Shown here one piece after another: positions 40,285 through 47,602 of a DNA stretch of 64,000 nt. This DNA comes from Reinekea sp. G2M2-21 (GTDB lineage Bacteria > Pseudomonadota > Gammaproteobacteria > Pseudomonadales > Natronospirillaceae). The first letter of the stretch is position 1, and each line of letters begins with the position of its first letter. A model generated the notes under the pieces. The model was not told where the DNA came from and ran no database searches. It saw only the letters and a program-made list of their open reading frames with translations. Location of the stretch: assembly GCF_015687175.1 (NCBI RefSeq), contig NZ_JADPQG010000008.1:62001-126000 (forward strand), in the 5' to 3' direction. Made by a program: the position numbers and the translations under genes.

Positions 40285-40914
40285 TTACTGCCGTTGCATT
40301 CCTTCTTTAAAGTCGGCGACTTTGATGAAGTCGATACCCGTATAGCCTATTTCCCGAACAAAATCGACGACGCGTTGGTGACAGTAGAGATGTTTCGGTG
40401 TCACCCCTTTTATTTTAAGCAGGAGGCGTTGATCTTCCGGTATTTGGGAGAGCACTGCTTCAGACAACGACGGTTTATCCACGCGGTAGTCGTCCCCTTC
40501 CTCCCATAATTCCGGGTTGTAATCGATGTCACTATTTTTGGTATCGATACAATCCAAGCCTTCGTATAAGTTCACCAACCAGAGGTCTTCGTGCCAGACG
40601 TCGTCATCATCAATGTACACAGCTGGGAACAACTGCAAACCAGGTATATCGAAGTAGCGCAAGAACTCCATGAACGGTTTCGGAATCACCATAAACCCCT
40701 GTCTTATAAAAACGTCTGGTAACGGTGTACGGCTATTTGCTTTAACGTCTTCCTCTTTATAATTATTGATGTAAAACATTGGGCCTTCTGCGAGGTTTAG
40801 TTTTGAAAAGTGCCGGTGTCTCCGACCAGTTTTAGACTTATGAACACCCAAAAACAATTTGTCTTCCGTGTTGGGTGCAAAAGGAATGTAGTATTGGTGG
40901 TCGTATTTGCTCAT
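40285..40914 (-). CDS. Imm11-like (DUF1629-type) immunity protein, second copy
   Basis: The ATG at 40914 gives MSKYDHQYYIPFAP, matching the start of its neighbour; the longer open frame overlaps that neighbour and is not used. The 209-residue product is about 70 percent like the copy at 40931, being most alike in the centre and C-terminus (IPKPFMEFLRYFDIPGLQLF, YIDDDDVWHEDLWLVN, CHQRVVDFVREIGYTGIDFI) and divergent near residues 20-75 and 125-140. The phrase pattern around LQLFPAVYI, a Val-Asn after LWL and LDCID resembles Imm11/DUF1629, a family of immunity proteins that neutralise secreted toxins; the family call is by recollection. It lies 16 bases downstream of the first copy. Confidence 0.7.
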   Translation of the reverse strand: MSKYDHQYYIPFAPNTEDKLFLGVHKSKTGRRHRHFSKLNLAEGPMFYINNYKEEDVKANSRTPLPDVFIRQGFMVIPKPFMEFLRYFDIPGLQLFPAVYIDDDDVWHEDLWLVNLYEGLDCIDTKNSDIDYNPELWEEGDDYRVDKPSLSEAVLSQIPEDQRLLLKIKGVTPKHLYCHQRVVDFVREIGYTGIDFIKVADFKEGMQRQ

Positions 40915-40930
40915 TGGCCTGCCTGCAACG

Positions 40931-41551
40931 TTATTGCCGTTGCATGCCCTCTTTAAAGTCGGCCACTTTGATGAAGTCGATACCCGTATAGCCAATTTCC
41001 CGAACAAAATCGACGACGCGTTGGTGGCAATACAAGTGAGGGTTATCCACTTTGGCGATTTTAAACATGAGGCGTTGATCTTCTGGTATTTCGGAGAGCA
41101 CCGTTTCAGATAATGATGGTTTTTTCACGCGATAGTCGTCCCCTTCTTCCCACAGCGTATATTTCACGGAGCTGTTTTCCAGGTCGATGCAATCCAGGCC
41201 TTCGTAAAAATTTACCAGCCAGAGGTCTTCGTGCCAGACGTCGTCATCATCAATGTACACAGCTGGGAACAACTGCAAACCAGGTATATCGAAGTAGCGC
41301 AAGAACTCCATGAACGGTTTCGGAATTAGCATAAAACCAATGCTTTCAAAAACATCCGGTAGAGGCGTTCGGACCCCTTTCTTGGCATCTTCTTCACGAT
41401 AATCGTTTAAAAACAGCATTGGACCGTCTGATAAGGTCAGTCGATGAAAGTGTCTATATCGAAAAACAGTTTTCTTATGTTTTCCCCAAAACAGTTTATC
41501 TTCTGTGTTGGGTGCAAAGGGAATGTAGTATTCGTGGTCGTATTTGCTCAT
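40931..41551 (-). CDS. Imm11-like (DUF1629-type) immunity protein, first copy
   Basis: The 206-residue cytoplasmic-looking protein has no signal peptide or membrane segment. It is rich in acidic and aromatic residues (YIDDDDVWHEDLWLVN, LWEEGDDYRVKKPSLSE), which is usual for immunity proteins that cover a nuclease. Its ATG overlaps the stop of the AHH nuclease gene by 4 bases, so the pair is translationally coupled. That coupling is the strongest reason to call it the cognate antidote. Family placement in Imm11/DUF1629 is based on the LQLFPAVYI and LDCID setting and the closing GIDFI motif. Confidence 0.75.
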   Translation of the reverse strand: MSKYDHEYYIPFAPNTEDKLFWGKHKKTVFRYRHFHRLTLSDGPMLFLNDYREEDAKKGVRTPLPDVFESIGFMLIPKPFMEFLRYFDIPGLQLFPAVYIDDDDVWHEDLWLVNFYEGLDCIDLENSSVKYTLWEEGDDYRVKKPSLSETVLSEIPEDQRLMFKIAKVDNPHLYCHQRVVDFVREIGYTGIDFIKVADFKEGMQRQ

Positions 41552-42276
41552 TGGCCTGCCTTGAGTTTGTAATGTTGTTTGGGAAGGGTGATGGGGAGGT
41601 TTTTCACGTTCATGACGACCCGCCCAGGTTTAAACTGATGGTCCCGGTTTAAATGACAATGTCTGTCCGACAACCGATGCTGACCAATGGTTTTGGTGTT
41701 ACCACAACCCTTTGCGTTATCCGGTTCGAAGTCTTTTGCGATGCCTGATAAAAACACTTCCCAATCTTCGATCATTTCCGCCATCAATTCAGAAATGCCA
41801 TTCAGCGTTCGAGTCAATTTTTTCAGTGTTTCTTTTGGCGAGGATTCACATTTCTCAATTTCATTTATCTTTTTTTCAAGCAACGCCTTCACAGCCGCAT
41901 GATAATTCCGTCCATTCACCTCAGCAGTGTGATCCCCCCGGTGCAATTGCACCCCTAAATGGCACGCGCCTTCCAGTTCATAGGGCAGAAAGATGAGGTT
42001 TTCAACCAGGTTAATGTTGTAGCCACGGTCTTCAACCAAGCTACCCAAACCGGACTTAGCCATACCTTCCACTGAAATAAGGTGGTGCGCGGCCATTATA
42101 ATCCCGTTAAAAATGGGGTGGTTCGGGTTGCCTTCAACCGCGTTGAGCAACGTTTTTCTAAACTTCCAATCCCGTTTTATTTGCCCTTCGGGGATGGGGA
42201 CGTGGTCGTCATCATCGCCGATGATATAGGGTTTATCCTTTACGATACCGTCAAAGTATTCGCTTTTACTGGCCAT
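41548..42276 (-). CDS. AHH-type nuclease toxin
   Basis: I start at the ATG at 42276 (MASKSEYFDG), preceded by GGGAG. The 242 residues contain a complete AHH nuclease pattern: Ala63-His64-His65 in MAAHHLISVEG, GYNINLVENLIFLP (Asn93), His112 and His116 in LHRGDHTAEV and Tyr125 in RNYHAAV. AHH domains are HNH-like endonucleases found as tips of polymorphic toxins. Here there is no N-terminal delivery domain (no signal, PAAR, RHS or haemagglutinin repeats), so this is either a stand-alone cargo effector or a toxin tip that lost its carrier. The C-terminal 45 residues (HRLSDRHCHLNRDHQF, NLPITLPKQHYKL) are an extra His-rich tail. It is coupled to the Imm11-like gene. Confidence 0.8.
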   Translation of the reverse strand: MASKSEYFDGIVKDKPYIIGDDDDHVPIPEGQIKRDWKFRKTLLNAVEGNPNHPIFNGIIMAAHHLISVEGMAKSGLGSLVEDRGYNINLVENLIFLPYELEGACHLGVQLHRGDHTAEVNGRNYHAAVKALLEKKINEIEKCESSPKETLKKLTRTLNGISELMAEMIEDWEVFLSGIAKDFEPDNAKGCGNTKTIGQHRLSDRHCHLNRDHQFKPGRVVMNVKNLPITLPKQHYKLKAGQ

Positions 42277-42459
42277 GTGTTTTTTCTCCCTGTGGTTACG
42301 CAACCACAATTTTTTCCTTGAGTTTTTTCGGTGTGCTGTTGTGTGATTGGACGAGCTGTATCATACAAAAGCGGGTGCAGGTGAAACACCAACAGCCTAT
42401 GGAACTGCGACCCGGTTCTCATTTGAACGTTCATTCCCCCGATTAAGGCGATAACGATA

Positions 42460-42550
42460 CCAGCTTTAGCGGCGAGGGTTTTGGAAATGGTCGGGCAAAA
42501 GCCCGACCCACACAGATATCGCCTCTCCGCGTTGCTTTGAAGGCTCCTAC
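42460..42550. repeat. REP-like palindromic element
   Basis: Contains a perfect GGTCGGGC / GCCCGACC inverted repeat with four-base loop (42489-42508), preceded by CCAGCTTTAGCGGCG and followed by a 42-base tag running from CACACAGATATCGCC to GAAGGCTCCTAC. The same pieces recur, in a different order, at 59085-59241. It lies between the toxin gene promoter and the RadC-like gene. Confidence 0.7.
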
Positions 42551-42558
42551 AAAAAAGA

Positions 42559-43047
42559 TTACACCAAGCCGAGTCTGGCGAGTGACGTGGCGTTCATCCG
42601 GTTGTAGCCACTGCTGTTAGCGGTATCGGCTTTGGTGATGAGGAAGAAGTCGTCCAGCCATATCGAGTATTCCAGCAGACGGTCTTTGATGCGCGTGGCT
42701 TCCAACAGGTGTTTGTCTTTGATCGATAAGGTTCCTTTGGGGTTGTGGTGAATAAGAATGAGCCGTGTGGCGTTGGCTTGAATGATGTGACTGATGAGTA
42801 AATTGGTGGTGAGTTCTTTGAGTGAGAATTTTCCGGTGAGGATGGGGCGGCTTTCCAGTAGAACGCTACGCGTGCTGAGCATGAGTGCGTGGATGGCTTC
42901 GTGTTTTAAGTGGATGAATGTGTTTGCGATGTACAGTTCCGCCCGGGCGATGCTGTCCAGTATAACCGGGTTGGGTTTTTCCAGTTCACGTTGGTGGGCG
43001 TGGGTGAACAGCAGTTCGTCGTCTATGTTGGTGATTTTTTTGTACAT
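42559..43047 (-). CDS. RadC/JAB-like protein with rearranged metal motif, copy A
   Basis: The 162-residue protein ends in a JAB-type RadC domain: RLILIHHNPKGTLSIKDKHLLEATRIKDRLLEY in pieces follows the RadC layout (LxHNHPSG...S..D..T..L), with ISHIIQANATR before it. The key metal motif is altered to H-H-N-P in place of H-N-H-P, and the spacing to the following S-x-x-D is two residues shorter. Catalysis by the standard JAMM chemistry therefore looks unlikely. The ATG at 43047 (MYKKITNIDDELLFTH) is chosen because copy B lacks the alternative upstream ATG. RadC-like genes are frequent on genomic islands, with no settled function. Confidence 0.75.
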   Translation of the reverse strand: MYKKITNIDDELLFTHAHQRELEKPNPVILDSIARAELYIANTFIHLKHEAIHALMLSTRSVLLESRPILTGKFSLKELTTNLLISHIIQANATRLILIHHNPKGTLSIKDKHLLEATRIKDRLLEYSIWLDDFFLITKADTANSSGYNRMNATSLARLGLV

Positions 43048-43166
43048 GGTTGTCTCGCTTTTCATTAGTTCGTTTTGTTTCTGTTTTAAGCATCAGAAAC
43101 CTTGCCTGCGCGTGCAGGCAAGATGTGCGGCTAAGCAATGTGTTCTGTGTTTTTTACTGCGTTTGG

Positions 43167-43517
43167 TCAGCGTCTGTTTTTACTTCGGTACTGCTTTAAC
43201 AGTTGCTGATAACTCACATAGGTCACAGAACACGGCTTTAGCCGCATCGAATTTGGAAAAGCTCCGGTGTACAACGCCAGGGCTATACGAAAACGCCACC
43301 AGTGCAGAGCGCGTAAATACGCGGGGTCGGTTTCTATCTGTGGGTTTCGGTGCCGGTTGGCGTGTGTGGAGTTTGCTGTTGAGTAAACAGCAGTTTCACA
43401 AGGTTCTTTCGCTTCAACGGGGTGTTGAAGGTCGCTGCTGTGTGCGCTTAGTTTCCCTTGTGAGAGGGTTTTTTCTTGGAACGAGCGGTGCTCTAGCTTA
43501 GAATCGTGCTTAGCCAT
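43167..43517 (-). CDS. 116-residue hypothetical protein, copy A
   Basis: No family is recognised. The N-terminal 60 residues are charged and low in hydrophobics; the second half (YLRALHWWRFRIALALYTG, then FPNSMRLKPC and SYQQLLKQYR) is basic and aromatic, with one short hydrophobic stretch. The copy at 59860 has the same length and a nearly identical second half, but several changes in the first half. Because the DNA here is conserved without a bias towards third-position changes, a non-coding role cannot be excluded. A perfect hairpin (CTTGCCTGC / GCAGGCAAG) lies between it and the RadC-like gene. Confidence 0.45.
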   Translation of the reverse strand: MAKHDSKLEHRSFQEKTLSQGKLSAHSSDLQHPVEAKEPCETAVYSTANSTHANRHRNPQIETDPAYLRALHWWRFRIALALYTGAFPNSMRLKPCSVTYVSYQQLLKQYRSKNRR

Positions 43518-44308
43518 AATTGATACCTAACTTATCGGTTGTGGTTAGCTGCCCTTGAGTGTGTGGTGCACTTGAGGGTAGCGCTTAGTTTTATGCTACT
43601 TTCTTTCCGTTATTTGCCTCCTGAATATTCTTAAAAACCAAACTGTATAAAACACTGGGTGAGGATTGAACACAATTTATTTTTTGTGTGAGGTAAGGTT
43701 ATTGTGATGGATGTCTAAAAAATTTGGTTTGTTCAGTGTGTGGATGTTTTTTTTCGTCGGAGCAGTGGTCTTGTTTTTTTTCGTTTTTGTCGAGCTTGAA
43801 TTTAAATATGCGTTTTTTGTCACTTTAGAAATGGTTTAGTTTTTTTCTCTCCCAAGGGGGCAGCCCCCTTGCAACGATATATCCAAAATATACTGGTAAT
43901 CTTTAATTTATCGCTGCAAATACATGGCATGGCTCAGACTGTTTTTTTCTGCCTTGGGGGGGTTCAAGCGAAGCGTCGCACCGAGTAAAACCCCCTGCCA
44001 CCGACCCAGAAACTTATCTTCATATCCAACTTGCTTCGAGACGCCGTTCGTAGCATACCCCGAGACGTCGGACCGCCCTGTATGCCCTCACTTGCCCGCG
44101 CATCCATGCGCGGAACAGCGTCTGCGCTTCGTTGAATCTTTCAGAGTTTCTGGCAGTCGGGAATGTAGGCTCTACTTTCACGATATGTGGCCGCTCAGAT
44201 TAGGAACAACCTGTGAAACGTGAATTGATTCGCGTGGTCATTTAAAAGGCGGTGAAACAGCGGCATGAGTCACTCTCACGAAAGATAAAACTAACCGCCA
44301 AATTCTAT
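43518..44308. other. Non-coding stretch (791 bases)
   Basis: The first 356 bases belong to the direct repeat (upstream region of the 116-codon frame, AT-rich, ending in the AAGGGGGC palindrome). The following sequence has a frame of 99 codons at 43924-44223 with Pro/Arg/Ser-rich composition and no recognisable motif; I do not accept it as a gene. From 44225 begins a segment that recurs inverted at about 60.7-60.9 kb. Confidence 0.6.
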
Positions 44309-44420
44309 TTACCAAGAACAGGTGTAAACAACCGCTCCGTCGCTCTGCATTGGCTGAATTAATTTGCACGTCGCAACAGATTCAAGGGCATGGATGCCCT
44401 TGGAAGCGCCGCGCGTGCAG
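44225..44420. repeat. Inverted copy of a segment at 60676-60895
   Basis: The reverse complement of this stretch aligns with 60676-60895 at three places: GCGCGGCGCTTCCAAGGGCAT with CCCTTGAAT-GTTGCGACGTG; a gapped middle with GCGACGGA; and ACTCATGC-GC-GTTTCACCGCC-TT near the far end. The first block folds into a hairpin (AAGGGCAT / ATGCCCTT). It overlaps the broken GFA gene. Confidence 0.65.
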
Positions 44421-44506
44421 TGGCACAAATAAAATGACTGAAATTGGCCTATCAATTCAAATGTCACCCGACCGCATAGGCAGGACCCAGTTTGTCGATT
44501 CTCCAT
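44309..44506 (-). pseudogene. Broken GFA-family (glutathione-dependent formaldehyde-activating type) gene
   Basis: From the ATG at 44506 the first 31 residues match the start of GFA-family zinc proteins: TGSCLCGRVTFELIG with the CLCG pair of zinc cysteines, and FYLCHCTR with the CHC site. Similarity stops exactly where the repeated hairpin segment (44366-44420) begins, and the remaining codons to the stop at 44309 have no family features. Family members are 120-150 residues with two further zinc cysteines, which are missing here. The gene looks interrupted by the hairpin element. Confidence 0.7.
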
Positions 44507-44597
44507 TATTGCTTCCCGTGTCAACGCAAACTCAGCTCCACATATTACACCGGTCCGGTTCGCATAGCTCAAGCGGTGTTCAACTCGGTTTTAATGG

Positions 44598-44642
44598 CCT
44601 GACGGATTTGTACAAAACCTGACGGATTTCAAAATCCGTCAG
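44598..44642. repeat. Tandem 12-mer plus perfect 11-base palindrome
   Basis: CCTGACGGATTT occurs twice, 20 bases apart (44598 and 44618); the second copy forms a perfect inverted repeat with AAATCCGTCAG around a two-base centre. It sits about 80 bases upstream of the acyltransferase start, where it could be a regulator site. Confidence 0.5.
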
Positions 44643-44720
44643 ATATTCCCGGTATTCCGTAAGAATGCGCTGCCCGAAACACTTAGTCTTTTAGTGAGTT
44701 CATCATCAGACGGAGCCGAT

Positions 44721-45935
44721 ATGACCACTTCAACCTTTATACAGAACCCTCTCGTCAATTCATCAACAGTACCTCAGACCGGAGCGCGGCAACATTATCT
44801 GGATTGGTTGCGCAGCCTGGCTATTTTGCTGCTGATTTTCTTCCACACCGGGATGGTTTTTGTACCCTGGGATTTTCACATTAAAAACCCCGAGGTCAGC
44901 GAGTTGTTCATCTGGTGGATGAGCCCCCTTAGCGATTTTCGGATGCCAGTCCTGTTTTTTATTGCAGGTGCGGTTACGGTGTTTTCGTTCAAAAAACGCA
45001 GCCGCCGCGCGTATGTGAGGGAACGGTTGCAGCGCCTTGGCTGGCCTGTAGTGTTTGCCATTTTTCTGGTGGTACCGCCGCAACTTTGGGTTGAGCGCAC
45101 GGTACAGGGTGAACAATACGCCTCTGTTGGCGCTTTCTATAAAACAATCTTCGACTTTGTACCCTATCCGCAAGGGAATCTCAGTTGGCATCATCTCTGG
45201 TTTGTGGTCTATCTGCTGGTGTACTGCCTGTTGGGTAGCCTTATATTTCAGCGTTCCAATGCTGTGAGCCTTCGCTTGCATGGCTGGATCGAACGGATCA
45301 GCGCTCATCTGTGGGCGATACTTCTGTGCGGATTACCGTTAGTGCTGATCGAACTGATACTGAGCCCGATCTTTCCCACCACCCACGCCTTGATTGGCGA
45401 TTGGGCTACCTTATTGTTCTACGGCACTTTGTTCAGTTACGGCTATTTGTTTATTCAGCAACCCAGGTTCGTCGCCACGATAGAGCGGAATCGGACCCTG
45501 CTGTTGAGCCTGGCCCTGATGTTAACCTTAGCGCGGTTTGCGCATCTGCAATTCCCGGAATACGTTCACCCGTACTGGGCCGCAGAACCGGTGTTTACCT
45601 GGGTTGCGCTGCTGACGGTCCTTGGTTATGGCAAACGCTACCTGAATCGTCGCACACCTGTGTCGAGGTACCTGAGCCGGTCGAGCTACTGCATTTATAT
45701 TTTGCATCAAACCTGGATTGTGTTGCTGGCGTTCTGGGTGGTACCGCTGCCGTGGAGTATCGCTTCGAAATTCTGGTTCATGGCATTAGCGACACTTCTG
45801 CTGAGTGTGCTCGGCTATGAAGTGCTGAAGCGAGTACCTTATGTTCGGGTTGGGTTTGGCATTACGGAGCGCTCGGCTGCGGTTACAAATCGGCCGCCGC
45901 TGGTGACAGCAACAACCGGCTCACAGCTGCCCTAA
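44721..45935 (+). CDS. Acyltransferase 3 family membrane protein (MdoC-like)
   Basis: The ATG at 44721 follows GGAG by six bases and is preferred over the GTG at 44694. The 404-residue protein has about ten hydrophobic helices. The start of the domain, YLDWLRSLAILLLIFFHTGM, has the family's D-x-LR and the His within the first helix that are essential for acyl transfer; MPVLFFIAGA, the FFxSG-like motif, SWHHLWFVVYLL and RSSYCIYILHQTWIVL follow in order. Enzymes of this family O-acylate glucans and other surface polysaccharides at the inner membrane. The nearest relatives in look are MdoC/OpgC-type glucan acyltransferases; the target sugar is unknown. It is convergent with the outer-membrane protein gene, overlapping by 15 bases. 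Confidence 0.88.
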   Translation: MTTSTFIQNPLVNSSTVPQTGARQHYLDWLRSLAILLLIFFHTGMVFVPWDFHIKNPEVSELFIWWMSPLSDFRMPVLFFIAGAVTVFSFKKRSRRAYVRERLQRLGWPVVFAIFLVVPPQLWVERTVQGEQYASVGAFYKTIFDFVPYPQGNLSWHHLWFVVYLLVYCLLGSLIFQRSNAVSLRLHGWIERISAHLWAILLCGLPLVLIELILSPIFPTTHALIGDWATLLFYGTLFSYGYLFIQQPRFVATIERNRTLLLSLALMLTLARFAHLQFPEYVHPYWAAEPVFTWVALLTVLGYGKRYLNRRTPVSRYLSRSSYCIYILHQTWIVLLAFWVVPLPWSIASKFWFMALATLLLSVLGYEVLKRVPYVRVGFGITERSAAVTNRPPLVTATTGSQLP

Positions 45936-46688
45936 ATAGAATGACAACATGGTGAACACGTTAAACTGCACCGGTGCCACAGCGCTTACTTCGTCAGTCA
46001 GGTTTGAGTCGTTCCATTGCAGCGTGCCAGAAACCAAGAGGGTCAACCTCGGGTTGGCCTGGAATACGGCAAAGGCATTCAGCCCGGTGTGCACAAAATT
46101 CTCGTTGGTCAGCGGCTGGCTCAGTTCCAGGTCATTCGCTGTAAAACTCGCGTTGTCTTGTTGCAGGTAGCCGGTGCCAATGATCGTGAGGCCAGCATTC
46201 TGGTTGATATACAGAGGAAAACCGAGAGACGCTTTCTGGCTGAAATCATCCGCTCGTTCTCCCAAACCCAGCGTGGCTTCGTAACCGACCGGCCCCAGGG
46301 TAATGCCTTGCGTTGCGGTCACGCCATTGCTGTAGCTCAGACCACTGTTGAGACCATAGCGGAACCAACCGCTCTGGCCGCCAATGCTGAAACGGCTGCT
46401 GGGGTAACCCGCGGTGATCTGCGTTTTCAGGCCGTTTAACGTTTCGGTTTGCCAGCCAATTCCATCGGCACCAATGGACCATTGATCCCAGCGGAAACTG
46501 AGATTAGGCAAAAACATCACCTGCTTGTTTTCCAACTGAAATGCCGGAAATACCGGATCGGCCTGTTCCGGGTTCACCACGTCGCTGGAGACGAAGCCAC
46601 CTCCGATGGTCCAGCCGCGGTTTTGTGCCTGCGCTAACGGGGTGGCCAGAAGCAATAGGGTACTGAAAAGGGCAAAAATGGGTCTCAA
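45921..46688 (-). CDS. Outer-membrane beta-barrel protein, MipA/OmpV-like
   Basis: The 255 residues start with a signal peptide (MRPIFALFSTLLLLATPLAQA, cut before QNR). The mature chain alternates hydrophobic and polar residues in strands of about ten, with many Gly, Ser and Asn turns (FSIGGQSGWFRYGLN, LGPVGYEATLGLGE, LTLLVSGTLQWND), and ends with strand-like FTMLSFYLGQL. That pattern fits an outer-membrane barrel of 10-12 strands. The opening WTIGGGFVSSDVVNPE and FPAFQLENKQVMFLPNLSFRW resembles the MipA/OmpV scaffold family, but I rate this only moderately likely. Promoter and regulation are not evident. Confidence 0.65.
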   Translation of the reverse strand: MRPIFALFSTLLLLATPLAQAQNRGWTIGGGFVSSDVVNPEQADPVFPAFQLENKQVMFLPNLSFRWDQWSIGADGIGWQTETLNGLKTQITAGYPSSRFSIGGQSGWFRYGLNSGLSYSNGVTATQGITLGPVGYEATLGLGERADDFSQKASLGFPLYINQNAGLTIIGTGYLQQDNASFTANDLELSQPLTNENFVHTGLNAFAVFQANPRLTLLVSGTLQWNDSNLTDEVSAVAPVQFNVFTMLSFYLGQL

Positions 46689-46831
46689 AGGTGGCTCCGT
46701 CTGAATTATCGACCTGTTTTACGTACAGTAACTCATTCTGGATGAAAAGAAACAGCGGTCGAGCGCTGGTTTCAGACACAAAAACTCAATAGAATCGCCG
46801 CCTAATTGAATTGTTTGAAAAAGGTAACAGC

Positions 46832-47548
46832 ATGGGTCGCGCGTATCAGAACCGCAAAGAATCGATGGCCAAAACCTCGGACATGAAAGCCAAGGTTTAC
46901 AGTAAATACAGTCGTGAAATCTACGTCTGTGCCAAATCCGGCGGTATTGAACCGTCAGGTAACCTGGCACTGGCGTCTTTGCTGGAGCGCGCGAAGAAGG
47001 ACCAGGTACCAGCGCACGTTATTCAGAAAGCGCTGGATAAAGCCGCCGGTGGCGGTGGTGAAGACTTTGCCGTTGCACGTTACGAAGGCTTTGGACCCGG
47101 CAATACCATGGTGATTGTGGAATGCCTGACGGATAATCCGAACCGTACCTACGGTGATGTGCGTACCTGTTTTAACAAAGCCAAGGCGAAAATCGGCGCG
47201 CAAGGTGCCGTGAGCCATATGTTCGATCACAGCGCAATTTTCATGTTTGCCGGTGACGACGAAGAAGCCGTTCTGGAAGCGTTAATGGAAGCGGATGTGG
47301 ATGTGACCGACATCGAAGTGGAAAACGGCAAAGTCACCGTTTTTGCGCCGCACACTGAATACGCCAATACCCGCAATGCGTTGAAAGCCGCCTTCCCGTC
47401 GATCGATTTTGAAGTCGATGAAGTGCAGTTTGTCCCGCAGATGATGACCGAAATCAGTGGCGATGACGTAGACATGTTCGATAAATTCCTCGACATGCTC
47501 AACTTCCTAGATGACGTGCAAAACGTCTATCACAACGCCGAATACTGA
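46832..47548 (+). CDS. YebC/PmpR-family protein (YeeN type)
   Basis: The ATG at 46832 ([17 protein letters not shown]) gives 238 residues, the family size, with AAGG eight bases upstream. The conserved run includes [71 protein letters not shown] and a C-terminal DDVQNVYHN. The MGRAYQN opening and the [16 protein letters not shown] text place it with the YeeN branch rather than classical YebC (MAGHSKW). Family members bind DNA as regulators or, as more recently proposed, help ribosomes at polyproline stretches. It is a stand-alone gene followed by a hairpin. Confidence 0.9.
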   Translation: MGRAYQNRKESMAKTSDMKAKVYSKYSREIYVCAKSGGIEPSGNLALASLLERAKKDQVPAHVIQKALDKAAGGGGEDFAVARYEGFGPGNTMVIVECLTDNPNRTYGDVRTCFNKAKAKIGAQGAVSHMFDHSAIFMFAGDDEEAVLEALMEADVDVTDIEVENGKVTVFAPHTEYANTRNALKAAFPSIDFEVDEVQFVPQMMTEISGDDVDMFDKFLDMLNFLDDVQNVYHNAEY

Positions 47549-47558
47549 GTTAACGACG

Positions 47559-47584
47559 GTTGCGCGGTCTTACGTCCGCGCAAC
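47559..47584. terminator. Hairpin between the yebC-type gene and the convergent starch-binding gene
   Basis: GTTGCGCGG and CCGCGCAAC pair perfectly around an eight-base loop. No long T run follows on either strand, so it is a probable but not typical terminator. Confidence 0.55.
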
Positions 47585-47602
47585 TCGCTTGTTTAAGCCC
47601 GT

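Larger units (their letters stand above)
42557..43873. repeat. Direct repeat unit, copy A (1.3 kb)
   Basis: This segment, holding the RadC-like gene, the 116-codon frame and about 350 bases of upstream sequence, recurs in the same orientation at 59252-60585. Its right end is marked in both copies by AAGGGGGC-A-GCCCCCTT, an eight-base inverted repeat around one base. Similarity varies: the RadC-like gene differs at many synonymous sites, while the 116-codon frame's second half is almost unchanged. Confidence 0.85.

Noticed and set aside
40285-41551. The two Imm-like genes as additional CRISPR-associated genes
   Set aside because: They lie on the opposite strand, are coupled to the AHH toxin gene and have no resemblance to Cas proteins. 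Closeness to the array appears to result from a deletion.
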